Origin: Pseudomonadota bacterium
GTDB lineage: Bacteria > Desulfobacterota > BSN033 > WVXP01 > G020346125
Direction: 5' to 3'
DNA length: 19,595 nucleotides
Assembly: GCA_030672465.1 (NCBI GenBank)
Contig: DAOVGJ010000161.1
Coordinates: 1-19,595 of the forward strand
Position 1 is the stretch's first letter, and each line of letters opens with the position of its first letter. The notes beneath the pieces were generated by a model. It was not told the origin of the DNA, did no database searches, and saw only the letters and a program-made list of their open reading frames with translations. The position numbers and the translations under genes are program-made. Shown here piece after piece: positions 1 through 6,401 of this stretch.

Positions 1-594
1 GCATGCAGGGAGCTCGGGTCGAAAATGGTCTATATCAGCACGGACTATGTCTTCGATGGAACGAAGTCGGGAGCTTATTCCGAGGAGGATCCAACGTGCC
101 CGATCAATACCTACGGCCGATCGAAGCTGGAGGGGGAGCGATGGGTTCGTACCGTGGTGGGCCAGTTCGTCATCATCAGAACGGCTTGGTTATTCGGAAG
201 AGGGGCAAACAATTTCGTGAAAATCATTTTACGGTTGGCTAGGGAGAAGGGGGCTCTCTCCGTGGTAAGCGATCAAGTCGGTTCTCCAACGTATGCCGTG
301 GATTTAAGCCGGGCCATTTGTGCCCTCATGGAAAGGCGATGTGGAGGGATTTACCACATAACGAATGGGGGAACCTGTTCTTGGTATGAGTATGCCCGGG
401 AGATCCTGGCAATCTCAGGCCTGGGCACCATTCCGGTTCACCCCATCTCCTCCGACCAGTTGAACCGGGCGGCCAAAAGACCCCATAATTCCGTTTTAGG
501 CCGTGGGAAATTCGAGAAGGAGACGGGTTATCGGATGAGGTCCTGGGCGGAGGCACTGAGGGATTACCTAAAAAAAAGAGGGGCTGAGCAGTGA
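1..594 (+). CDS. rfbD: dTDP-4-dehydrorhamnose reductase (RmlD/RfbD), 5'-truncated by the window edge
   Basis: The reading frame is open from base 1 and stops at TGA 592-594, so the N-terminal half with the Rossmann dinucleotide loop lies outside the window. The visible part has the RmlD hallmarks: STDYVFDG, then a Y-x3-K active-site pair (Tyr codon 112-114, Lys codon 124-126) within TYGRSKLEGE, then RTAWLFG and a DQVGSPTYA segment. The family reduces dTDP-4-dehydro-L-rhamnose to dTDP-L-rhamnose in the cytoplasm, the last step of dTDP-rhamnose synthesis for LPS or other surface glycans. The internal ATG at 25 is not the true start, because the reading frame and homology continue upstream of it. 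The last four bases overlap the GTG start of the UDP-glucose dehydrogenase (GTGA), which suggests translational coupling. The related SDR family of NDP-sugar epimerases is less likely, given the RmlD-type SPTYA region. Confidence 0.9.
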   Translation, partial: ACRELGSKMVYISTDYVFDGTKSGAYSEEDPTCPINTYGRSKLEGERWVRTVVGQFVIIRTAWLFGRGANNFVKIILRLAREKGALSVVSDQVGSPTYAVDLSRAICALMERRCGGIYHITNGGTCSWYEYAREILAISGLGTIPVHPISSDQLNRAAKRPHNSVLGRGKFEKETGYRMRSWAEALRDYLKKRGAEQ

Positions 595-1889
595 ACATTT
601 GTGTTGTGGGGACGGGTTATGTAGGATTGGTGATGGGGACGTGCCTTGCTGAATTCGGCATGAATACCATCTGCAGCGATAAGGATTCCTCGAAAATTGC
701 CATGTTGAACAAGGGGAAGGTACCTTTCTATGAACCGGGCCTTGAGGACCTTGTCGATAAAAACCTGGCCGAAGGTCGTCTCAGATTCAGCACCCATATC
801 AAGGAGGGAGTCCAAACGAGCTTGGTGATTTTTATCGCGGTGGGAACCCCGGCCAATGACGATGGGACGGTGGATTTACGGTATGTGAAAGAAGTGGCCG
901 AGGAGATCGCCAGGCATATGAATGGGTATAAGGTGGTTGTGGTAAAGAGCACCGTTCCCGTTGGAACATGCCAGGAGATAAAGGCGCTCATTCGGGAAAA
1001 TTGCCGCGGAGCCTACAATTTCGACGTGGTTTCCAATCCCGAGTTTCAGAGGGAGGGTTCGGCCATAGAGGACTTCATGCGTCCGGACAGGGTGACCATC
1101 GGTGCCGAAAGCGAGCAGGCCATTGCCATCATGAGGGATATTTACTCAGTCCTCTACCTGAATGAAACCCCTTTCGTCATTACGAACCCGGAGACGGCGG
1201 AGATGATTAAGTACGCGGCCAATGCCTTTTTGGCAACGAAGATAACCTTTATCAACGAAATGGCTAACCTCTGCGAGAGGGTGGGAGCTGACGTTCATAT
1301 CGTAGCAAGGGCCATGGGCCTGGATGGGCGCATCGGCCGGAAGTTCCTTCATCCCGGCCCGGGATATGGTGGGTCTTGTTTTCCCAAGGATACCTTGGCG
1401 CTATTGAATATCGGGCGTCAAAGGGGATGCGACCTTAAGCTGGTGGATTCGGTGATACGGGCAAACGAGGAGCAACGGTTGAGAATGGTGGAGAAGATCA
1501 GGGGGATGGTCGGAGAATTAGGAGGGAAGACCATCGGGATCTTGGGGCTATCCTTTAAACCCAATACCAGTGATGTCAGGGAGTCCTCATCCATCATTAT
1601 CATCCAAAGGCTTCAAGCTGAGGGGGCAAAGATCAAGGCCTATGATCCCGCGGCCATGGATGAGGCAAAAGCCATACTGCGGGATGTTCACTACTGTGCC
1701 GACCCCTACGAGGTGGCCGAGGGATGCGATGCCCTGGTCTTGCTCACGGAGTGGAACCAATTCAGGAGGTTGGATCTTGATCGACTCAAGGAATTGATGG
1801 TGACCCCGATATTTGTGGACCTGCGAAACGTTTATGACCCCACGAAGATGAGGGAGGCCGGCTTTCAGTATTGCGGTGTGGGAAGGTAA
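591..1889 (+). CDS. ugd: UDP-glucose 6-dehydrogenase (or closely related UDP-sugar dehydrogenase)
   Basis: This 432-aa protein has full family length. The N-terminal NAD-binding motif GTGYVGLVMG lies at residues 7-16. The central part contains VGTP, KSTVPVGT and SNPEFQREGSA. The catalytic cysteine is Cys263 in GYGGSCFPKD, and the C-terminal UDP-binding domain contains GLSFKPNTSDVRESSS. The enzyme oxidises UDP-glucose to UDP-glucuronate in two NAD-dependent steps through a thioester on that cysteine. The start is GTG at 591, overlapping the RmlD stop by four bases, and the reading frame begins directly with the Rossmann strand (MNICVVGTGYVG), so no residues are missing. The neighbours supply dTDP-rhamnose, heptose and lipid A steps, so the product probably feeds a surface polysaccharide. 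A UDP-ManNAc or UDP-GlcNAc dehydrogenase is possible, but these motifs fit the UDP-glucose subfamily best. Confidence 0.92.
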   Translation: MNICVVGTGYVGLVMGTCLAEFGMNTICSDKDSSKIAMLNKGKVPFYEPGLEDLVDKNLAEGRLRFSTHIKEGVQTSLVIFIAVGTPANDDGTVDLRYVKEVAEEIARHMNGYKVVVVKSTVPVGTCQEIKALIRENCRGAYNFDVVSNPEFQREGSAIEDFMRPDRVTIGAESEQAIAIMRDIYSVLYLNETPFVITNPETAEMIKYAANAFLATKITFINEMANLCERVGADVHIVARAMGLDGRIGRKFLHPGPGYGGSCFPKDTLALLNIGRQRGCDLKLVDSVIRANEEQRLRMVEKIRGMVGELGGKTIGILGLSFKPNTSDVRESSSIIIIQRLQAEGAKIKAYDPAAMDEAKAILRDVHYCADPYEVAEGCDALVLLTEWNQFRRLDLDRLKELMVTPIFVDLRNVYDPTKMREAGFQYCGVGR

Positions 1890-1896
1890 AGGGGAA

Positions 1897-2664
1897 ATGA
1901 CCGGTAAGGGCACCGTTACCCAAGGTGAGGGAAAAGACTGGATTTTTCTATCCGATGCCCATTTTACGGGGGAAAACCGGGATAACCAGGATAGGCTCAT
2001 CCGGTTCTTAGAAGAGGAAGGGGAGAACCTGTCCACCCTCGTCCTGTTGGGGGATCTCTTTGAGTTTTGGTTTGGCTTCGAGGGATATGTCTACAGGGAA
2101 TACTTGCCCATTTTAGAACAGTTGAAGTCCCTAAACCATCGAGGAGTGAGGATTAAGTACGTCGAGGGAAACCACGACTTCTGCTTAGGACCATTCTTCG
2201 AAGAAGAATTGAGGGCGGAGGTATACGCGGAGGAGATGGAGGAAACCCTGGGCGGGAAAAGGGTATACATCGCCCATGGTGATCGGGTGAACCCCCGGGA
2301 TTATGAATACCGCCTTTTTCGAAGAGCCTTGAAAAACCGGTTTAGCTATGCGGTGATGCGGTGGGCGGGGCCGGCGCTATCCATGAAGGTGGCAAAACGG
2401 CTGAGCGCGAGAAGTCGGCGAAAGAACCATTGCCGGTTGTCAAGCCATATCCCCATATCCAGGGTCTTCGCCATGAATAAATTTCGAGAGGGGATTGACG
2501 TCGTCATACTCGGCCACTCCCATTACCCCGAGGAGGTTTTGGAGAGGATTGATGGGAGGGAGAAGGTTTATTTCAACGTGGGCGATTGGATCACCTTCTT
2601 CTCATACCTGAGATATAACCCAAAGACTGGCTTCGAACTTTGCTACCATGAGGATCGGGTTTGA
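1897..2664 (+). CDS. lpxH: UDP-2,3-diacylglucosamine diphosphatase-type calcineurin-like phosphoesterase (LpxH-like)
   Basis: From ATG 1897 the protein has 255 residues. All the metal-ligand motifs known from LpxH are visible: SDAH (Asp20, His22), GDLFEFW (Asp53), GNHD (Asn92), AHGD (His127) and GHSH (His207, His209). The spacing is close to that of E. coli LpxH (Asp8, His10, Asp41, Asn79, His114, His195, His197). LpxH hydrolyses UDP-2,3-diacylglucosamine to lipid X and UMP at the inner-membrane face during lipid A synthesis. A GTG at 1876 in the same frame would overlap the end of ugd. ATG 1897 is preferred because GGAAGG lies ten bases before it and the extra seven residues are not family-like. 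It starts seven bases after ugd, probably in the same transcript. E. coli LpxH has GNRD where this has GNHD, so a related phosphoesterase with a different substrate cannot be excluded. Confidence 0.82.
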   Translation: MTGKGTVTQGEGKDWIFLSDAHFTGENRDNQDRLIRFLEEEGENLSTLVLLGDLFEFWFGFEGYVYREYLPILEQLKSLNHRGVRIKYVEGNHDFCLGPFFEEELRAEVYAEEMEETLGGKRVYIAHGDRVNPRDYEYRLFRRALKNRFSYAVMRWAGPALSMKVAKRLSARSRRKNHCRLSSHIPISRVFAMNKFREGIDVVILGHSHYPEEVLERIDGREKVYFNVGDWITFFSYLRYNPKTGFELCYHEDRV

Positions 2665-2890
2665 ATCCGCGATTCGTTGACCCCATCCCCCCTTGAGCTT
2701 CGCTCATTCCAAGGCGGCCCCACATTGAAGAGATCCGCATAGGAGTTAGCCTCCGGCCTCAAACACTGGGATTGTGGTTTTCCACACACTCAAATCAGAA
2801 TGTAGACCGCAAAACCGCATGACTGCAGCACTGCAGAACTATATTCTGAGCGGCGAAGAGCGAGTTTTTCAGGGATGTCCTGGAAATTCC
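2665..2890. other. Non-coding gap between lpxH-like gene and gmhB
   Basis: I see no supported gene here. The visible content is a short GAGC-TTC-GCTC hairpin near 2697, a TGTGG-TTTT-CCACA hairpin at 2773-2786, the octamer array at 2807-2838 and the gmhB promoter just downstream. The small open frames are antisense shadows without recognisable protein. No convincing terminator with a T-run follows the lpxH-like stop. Confidence 0.5.
2807..2838. repeat. Degenerate octamer tandem repeat, copy A (4 units)
   Basis: Four consecutive 8-bp units read CCGCAAAA, CCGCATGA, CTGCAGCA and CTGCAGAA, a degenerate C(C/T)GCANNA tandem array. It lies in the gap between the LpxH-like gene and gmhB. The string GCGAGTTT follows 21 bases later (2860-2867). 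A second array with the same unit and the same trailing GCGAGTTT is found at 6348-6379, between the two CoA-transferase genes. Nothing in the sequence shows a function. Confidence 0.7.
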
Positions 2891-2919
2891 TTGACAAGCC
2901 ACTGAAACGTGAGTAGAAA
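2891..2919 (+). promoter_or_regulatory. Putative sigma70-type promoter for gmhB and downstream genes
   Basis: A perfect TTGACA -35 box is at 2891-2896. A 17-base spacer leads to TAGAAA at 2914-2919 (4 of 6 matches to the -10 consensus). The first supported start downstream is the gmhB ATG at 2953. The position fits a new transcript for gmhB, the Trm112-like gene and the acyltransferase after the 273-nt gap. The promoter was found by eye only. Confidence 0.5.
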
Positions 2920-2952
2920 TATACCAATTTCAAACGCGTGGTCGACGGTCGG

Positions 2953-3540
2953 ATGACGCCTCCCAGTAAAGCCGTATTTCTCGATCGAGATGGAACCATC
3001 AACGAGGAAATGGGCTATATCAACCATATCGATCGGTTCACGTTGCTACCCGGGACGGCCAAGGCCATAAGATTGATCAACTCCAATGGTTTAAAGGCGG
3101 TTGTGGTGACCAACCAATCGGGGGTAGCAAGGGGGATGTTTCCCGAATCATTGGTGGGAGAGGTCCATCGGAGGATGGAGGAGCGGTTGAAGGCTGATGG
3201 AGCTCATATCAACGGAATCTATTATTGTCCCCATCACCCGGACTTTGGCCCACCCGAATATCGAAAACGCTGTCATTGCCGAAAACCGGCCACTGGGATG
3301 GTCGAGAGGGCTTGTAATGACTTGGGTATCGATCCGAAGCGGTCATATATGATCGGGGATCGGATCATCGATGTGGAGTTCGGCCACAAGATAGGGGCAA
3401 AGGGGATCTTAGTGTTGACGGGGTACGGGAAAGGTGAGTTGATGTATAACAATGGGCGGTGGAAGGAAAAACCCGATTTCATCGCTCAGGATTTGTACGA
3501 TGCCGTACGATGGATTATCGCCCACGAAATATCAAAATAG
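2953..3540 (+). CDS. gmhB: D-glycero-D-manno-heptose-1,7-bisphosphate 7-phosphatase (GmhB)
   Basis: This HAD-superfamily phosphatase has 195 residues from ATG 2953. Motif I is DRDGT (nucleophile Asp11, acid Asp13), motif II lies in VVVTNQSG, and the late acidic motif is GDRIIDVEFG. The GmhB zinc site is complete: Cys92-Pro-His94 and Cys107-His-Cys109. These ligand numbers match those known for E. coli GmhB, which supports this start over the in-frame GTG at 2938. The enzyme removes the 7-phosphate from heptose bisphosphate in the ADP-heptose pathway for the LPS inner core. The gene has its own candidate promoter upstream and is followed 14 bases later by the Trm112-like gene, so it probably leads a small operon. 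A histidinol-phosphate phosphatase is a less likely alternative, because the neighbours are LPS genes. Confidence 0.93.
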   Translation: MTPPSKAVFLDRDGTINEEMGYINHIDRFTLLPGTAKAIRLINSNGLKAVVVTNQSGVARGMFPESLVGEVHRRMEERLKADGAHINGIYYCPHHPDFGPPEYRKRCHCRKPATGMVERACNDLGIDPKRSYMIGDRIIDVEFGHKIGAKGILVLTGYGKGELMYNNGRWKEKPDFIAQDLYDAVRWIIAHEISK

Positions 3541-3554
3541 GTGAGAGGGGTGTC

Positions 3555-3731
3555 ATGGTGATTGATAAGGAACTCTTGGAGATTTTGGCCTGTCCGAAAT
3601 GCAAGGGCGATGTTGTGGTGGCTGAAAAAGATGATGGGTTGATTTGCAAGAGCTGCAAGCTGGTCTATCCCATTCGAGACGATATTCCCGTCATGTTGAT
3701 CGATGAAGCGCTTCCGTATGATGAGGAGTAA
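3555..3731 (+). CDS. Trm112/UPF0434 (YcaR-like) small zinc-binding protein
   Basis: This 58-aa protein starts with MVIDKELLEILACPKC. Two cysteine pairs, CPKC near residues 13-16 and CKSC near residues 33-36, form a probable zinc knuckle. A conserved LVYPIRDDIPVMLIDEA tail follows. This is the Trm112/UPF0434 pattern (YcaR in E. coli, which lies among lipid A and Kdo genes). Eukaryotic and archaeal Trm112 activates methyltransferases, while the bacterial role is not settled. ATG 3555 is chosen over longer in-frame starts because GAGAGGGG lies just upstream and the family begins at this point. The 3' end overlaps the start of the acyltransferase gene by about 11-14 bases. Confidence 0.88.
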   Translation: MVIDKELLEILACPKCKGDVVVAEKDDGLICKSCKLVYPIRDDIPVMLIDEALPYDEE

Positions 3732-4752
3732 CCCTGAGGCATTAGGAGAATTGGCTCAATTTTTGATATATGTAATCGTTCGAGGCTTTAGCTGTATCAT
3801 CAATCTATTTCCCGAAGGGTCTGCCCTTTGGATCGGAAGACAGCTCGGGCGCCTGGCCTATTTCATCGATTTCGAACACCGCCACGTGGCCATTAAAAAC
3901 TTGGAGCGTGCATTCGGGGGGGAAAAGAGCGGGAGTGAAATCAGGGGGATTGCCCTCCGGAATTTCGAAAATCTCGGCATGAACCTCCTTGAATTCCTTC
4001 GGTTCCCCAGGTTAAACAACGAGAAGCTCATGGAAAAGGTGGAAATTGAGGGGCGATCCCATGTTGAGGCGGCTTTGAAAAAGGGGAAGGGGATCATCTT
4101 CCTCCTCGGTCACATCGGCAATTGGGAGTTGCTGGGGTGTATGTCGAGGCTTTTAGGGAATAATGTCATGGCACTTGCCCGGCCCTTGAAGAAGAACCAG
4201 AGACTAGATCGATTCATCGAACAGGTTAGGAGCTCCTCGGGATTACAGGTACTGAGTTCGAAAAGGGTGGCCCATCAAGTGGTGTCAGCACTGCGTCGGA
4301 ATAAGATGGTGGGGATTCTTATAGATCAAAGGGAGAAAAGGGGAGAGGGAATCGGAGTTGAATTCTTCGGGGAAAATGCCTCAACCACCCCGGCTTCGGC
4401 ATTCTTTGCCCTCAAAACCGGGGCAGCGGTCATTCCAGTGTATGCCATCAGGCTGGAGGGGGGGAGGCATCGAATTGTGGCTGAACCCCCAGTAGAGTTG
4501 ATCGAAACCGGTGACAAGGCCGAGGATATCCGGATGAACACCCAGCGGCACACCGAGGTCTTGGAGTCAATCATCAGGCGCTTTCCGGATCAGTGGTTTT
4601 GGATCCACCGAAGGTGGAAAAGAAAGGAAAAGGATCGAACTCAATCCAGGATGCGCCGATATGGCAAATTTATCCGTGGACCCGCGAAGCCGATGGTCAT
4701 GAAGGAAGGCAGATATGCGAGGCCCTCAAACTTATCTTCAAGTGGGAGATAG
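3718..4752 (+). CDS. LpxL/HtrB-family lipid A late acyltransferase
   Basis: About 344 residues long, with the HX4E acyltransferase motif in GHIGNWE (His about 132, Glu about 137) that marks the lysophospholipid/lipid A acyltransferase family. An arginine-containing substrate-site segment (GILIDQREKRGEG), a TTPASAFFALKTGAAVIPV block and the C-terminal WFWIHRRWK signature follow. An N-terminal hydrophobic stretch (LIYVIVRGFSCIINLF) fits inner-membrane anchoring. The family adds secondary acyl chains to Kdo2-lipid IVA from acyl-ACP. The start is uncertain: ATG codons at 3703, 3718 and 3721 all lie inside the Trm112-like gene without a clear ribosome-binding site, so coupled translation is likely. 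After RRWK the protein runs about 40 residues further than usual as a basic tail, and its last 38 bases overlap the next gene. LpxL versus LpxM type cannot be decided here. Confidence 0.88.
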   Translation: MMRSNPEALGELAQFLIYVIVRGFSCIINLFPEGSALWIGRQLGRLAYFIDFEHRHVAIKNLERAFGGEKSGSEIRGIALRNFENLGMNLLEFLRFPRLNNEKLMEKVEIEGRSHVEAALKKGKGIIFLLGHIGNWELLGCMSRLLGNNVMALARPLKKNQRLDRFIEQVRSSSGLQVLSSKRVAHQVVSALRRNKMVGILIDQREKRGEGIGVEFFGENASTTPASAFFALKTGAAVIPVYAIRLEGGRHRIVAEPPVELIETGDKAEDIRMNTQRHTEVLESIIRRFPDQWFWIHRRWKRKEKDRTQSRMRRYGKFIRGPAKPMVMKEGRYARPSNLSSSGR

Positions 4753-4942
4753 GGTATCCCACCGACGGTTCACCTCTTGGGGCCTGGGCAGGGTAGTCGA
4801 AGAGTGGAGGTCAGAGGTTCCAGGCGGCTTGTGCTTTGTCCGTATTGAATTTCAGGACGGCAAGAAGAGGGTTTTCGATAATGGTTTCGAAAGCCGATTG
4901 TGCTGCTGCTATAGCGGTTTGACGTTGTTGGACCGTTGCTAG
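4715..4942 (+). CDS. DUF3553-like small conserved protein
   Basis: This 75-aa protein contains GDRVSHRRFTSWGLGRV, then VPGG-CFVRIEFQDG, then a FDN element and a cysteine-rich end (ESRLCCCYSGLTLL). I recognise this layout as that of DUF3553, a short family of unknown function with a tudor/CarD-like beta-barrel feel (GDRV-H...WG-G-V). Family membership is from memory, not from a search. ATG 4715 follows AAGGAAGG by a few bases, a good ribosome-binding site. The gene begins 38 bases inside the acyltransferase reading frame, so the two are probably co-expressed. The function is unknown. Confidence 0.75.
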   Translation: MRGPQTYLQVGDRVSHRRFTSWGLGRVVEEWRSEVPGGLCFVRIEFQDGKKRVFDNGFESRLCCCYSGLTLLDRC

Positions 4943-5173
4943 GTCCACTCATTTATTCCCGGCCTTGGCTCCTTCGCTATTTCCCCCCGATGTTCCTCCC
5001 AACGCCCCTGGCAGATGCTCAACTGTTCGGGGAAGATGCACTCTTTGAGACAGCTCGGATTTTCGCCATTCCCGTGAGATTAGATATCTCAGTAAGTGAC
5101 TCCATTGTCCCTTCGTCTCCATGCCTTCGAAGTGACCCTTTCGGGGTTCGCAGGCGGGGAATACTTACCCCTT

Positions 5174-5196
5174 CCAGCCTCTAAAGGGCTGGTTTT
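5174..5196 (+). terminator. Possible Rho-independent terminator
   Basis: A six-base stem CCAGCC (5174-5179) and GGCTGG (5187-5192) encloses a seven-base loop and is followed by TTTT at 5193-5196. It lies about 230 bases after the DUF3553-like stop, so it could end the LPS transcript. The T-run is short and the call is weak. Confidence 0.4.
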
Positions 5197-5200
5197 CCCC

Positions 5201-5251
5201 TTCCTGCTCACCCTCGAAGGATACCCCACTTCTCCGGCAAATTACGCTCAG
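5201..5251 (+). repeat. 51-bp dispersed direct repeat, copy 1
   Basis: This matches 7184-7234 at 40 of 51 positions without a gap (counted by hand). Read in the frame starting at 5201, the two copies encode FLLTLxGYPTSPANYxQ with 15 of 17 residues identical. Six of the eight changed codons are synonymous. This copy's frame ends at TGA 5273-5275. Confidence 0.75.
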
Positions 5252-5258
5252 GAACAAC

Positions 5259-5294
5259 GGAGTCCCCTAAAATGAGGGAACTCCAGTTATTTTA
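5259..5294 (+). terminator. Possible Rho-independent terminator
   Basis: GGAGTCCC (5259-5266) pairs with GGGAACTCC (5276-5284) with one bulged A, closing a nine-base loop. An AGTTATTTT-type T-rich tail follows at 5285-5293. It lies directly before the CoA-transferase promoter candidate, where a terminator separating transcripts is expected. Confidence 0.45.
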
Positions 5295-5298
5295 CCAT

Positions 5299-5327
5299 TT
5301 GACATTCTCTTACCCTTCTTTTACTCT
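5299..5327 (+). promoter_or_regulatory. Putative promoter of the CoA-transferase genes
   Basis: A perfect TTGACA -35 box is at 5299-5304. A 17-base spacer leads to TACTCT at 5322-5327, a weak -10 (T-A at the start and T at the end conserved). The GctA-like GTG start lies 71 bases downstream. Another candidate in this window has the same shape (TTGACA, 17 bases, TACCGT at 9209-9181 on the - strand). Confidence 0.4.
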
Positions 5328-5398
5328 CCCCCATCATTGTTGTAGTGGACATCGAATGGCAATATCAAGTCACGTCCTTATGAAATGAAGGAGGGATA

Positions 5399-6316
5399 GT
5401 GGAACAGAAGATCTATTCGATGAAGGAGGCGGTATCCCAGTTCATCGAGGATGGCGACTCCGTCGCCATGGGAACGGCCCTGGAAGCGGCCATCCCCTTT
5501 GCGGTAGGCCACGAGATCATCCGTCAGGGGAAGAGGGATCTCACCCTCATTGGCCCCATCTCGGATATGCTTTTCGATCAATTGATCGGCTCCGGCTGTG
5601 TGAAAAAGGTGGTTGCCGCCTGGGTGGGAAATGTTATCATGGGAGTGGGTTATAACATGAGGAGGGCTGTTGAGGTGGGAGTTCCTAGGAAGATCGAGGC
5701 GGAGGATTACACGAACCTCACCATCTCCTTAGCCCTGTATGCAGGGGCCATGGGCATTCCCTTCGTTCCAACCAAGAGCCTCTTAGGCACGGGGATGATG
5801 GGAGGGAAACAGCCCTTCAAGGAGATGGAATGCCCTTATACAAAGGAAAGGCTGGCCTTGGTTCCCCCACTGAAACCGGATGTGGCGATCGTTCAGGTCC
5901 AGAGGGCTGATGAGGAGGGTAATACCCATTTTTGGGGCGGAAGCGGTGTGACGAAGGAGGCGGCCTTGGCGGCTCGAAAGGTGATCGTGGTGGTGGAGGA
6001 AGTGGTCGAGAAAAAAGTGATCCGGAATGACCCAAACCGGACTATTGTCCCGGGATTTTTAGTTAATGCCGTGGTTCCGGAACCCTGGGGAGCCCATCCA
6101 TCGCCGGTACAGGGGTATTATAATCGAGACCATGAGAAATATATGAGCTACCACAATGAATCGAGGGACAGAGATGGATACTTGAAATGGCTTGAGAAAT
6201 GGGTCTTCGGCGTGAAGGACAGAAAGGAATATCTCAAGCTCGTGGGCGAGGAAAAAACGAAATCCCTGCTGGTGAAGCGCCATAGAAAATCCATTCCCGT
6301 GGATTTTGGGTTTTAG
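5399..6316 (+). CDS. GctA-like CoA-transferase subunit alpha (glutaconate CoA-transferase family I)
   Basis: This 305-aa protein resembles the A subunit of glutaconate CoA-transferase. It has SMKEAVSQFIEDGDSVAMG at the start, HEIIRQGKRDLTLIG, LIGSGCVKK, then PDVAIVQVQRADEEGN, WGGSGVTKEAALAA, PNRTIVPGFLVNAVV, and GAHPSPVQGYY followed by KWVFGVKDRKEYL near the end. Class I CoA-transferases move CoA between acids through a glutamyl thioester carried on the B subunit, encoded next. The start is GTG 5399, with AAGGAGG about five bases upstream. The substrate cannot be read from the sequence: glutaconate, another dicarboxylate or a ring-cleavage acid are all possible. It is separated from its partner by 85 bases that carry an octamer repeat, which is unusual for obligate subunits. 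Confidence 0.85.
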   Translation: MEQKIYSMKEAVSQFIEDGDSVAMGTALEAAIPFAVGHEIIRQGKRDLTLIGPISDMLFDQLIGSGCVKKVVAAWVGNVIMGVGYNMRRAVEVGVPRKIEAEDYTNLTISLALYAGAMGIPFVPTKSLLGTGMMGGKQPFKEMECPYTKERLALVPPLKPDVAIVQVQRADEEGNTHFWGGSGVTKEAALAARKVIVVVEEVVEKKVIRNDPNRTIVPGFLVNAVVPEPWGAHPSPVQGYYNRDHEKYMSYHNESRDRDGYLKWLEKWVFGVKDRKEYLKLVGEEKTKSLLVKRHRKSIPVDFGF

Positions 6317-6347
6317 CAACGCGAACCTGAATTTGTCACGTAGTTGA

Positions 6348-6379
6348 CCGCATGACCGCAGCACTGCAGCACTGGAGAA
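6348..6379. repeat. Degenerate octamer tandem repeat, copy B (4 units)
   Basis: The units are CCGCATGA, CCGCAGCA, CTGCAGCA and CTGGAGAA, the same C(C/T)GCANNA unit as at 2807-2838. GCGAGTTT follows at 6393-6400, as at copy A. The array fills most of the gap between the CoA-transferase subunit genes and ends 22 bases before the start of the second one. Confidence 0.7.
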
Positions 6380-6401
6380 CCGAGCCCGGGGGGCGAGTTT
6401 G

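Larger units (their letters stand above)
4943..5398. other. 456-nt non-coding gap upstream of the CoA-transferase pair
   Basis: No gene is supported here. In order the gap holds a GAGAT-tagat-ATCTC inverted repeat near 5072-5086, a terminator-like hairpin at 5174-5196, one copy of a 51-bp dispersed repeat at 5201-5251, a second terminator-like hairpin at 5259-5294 and a promoter candidate at 5299-5327. One frame (5096-5275) is open and contains the repeat's peptide-like segment, but it has no convincing start. Confidence 0.6.

Noticed and set aside
570..577. Run of eight A near the end of rfbD as a programmed slippage site
   Set aside because: It lies near the extreme C-terminus, and the in-frame product matches the normal family end; no alternative product of interest results.
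4936..5184. An 82-codon open frame after the DUF3553-like gene
   Set aside because: It has no ribosome-binding site or recognisable motif and runs through the terminator-like hairpin; treated as non-coding.
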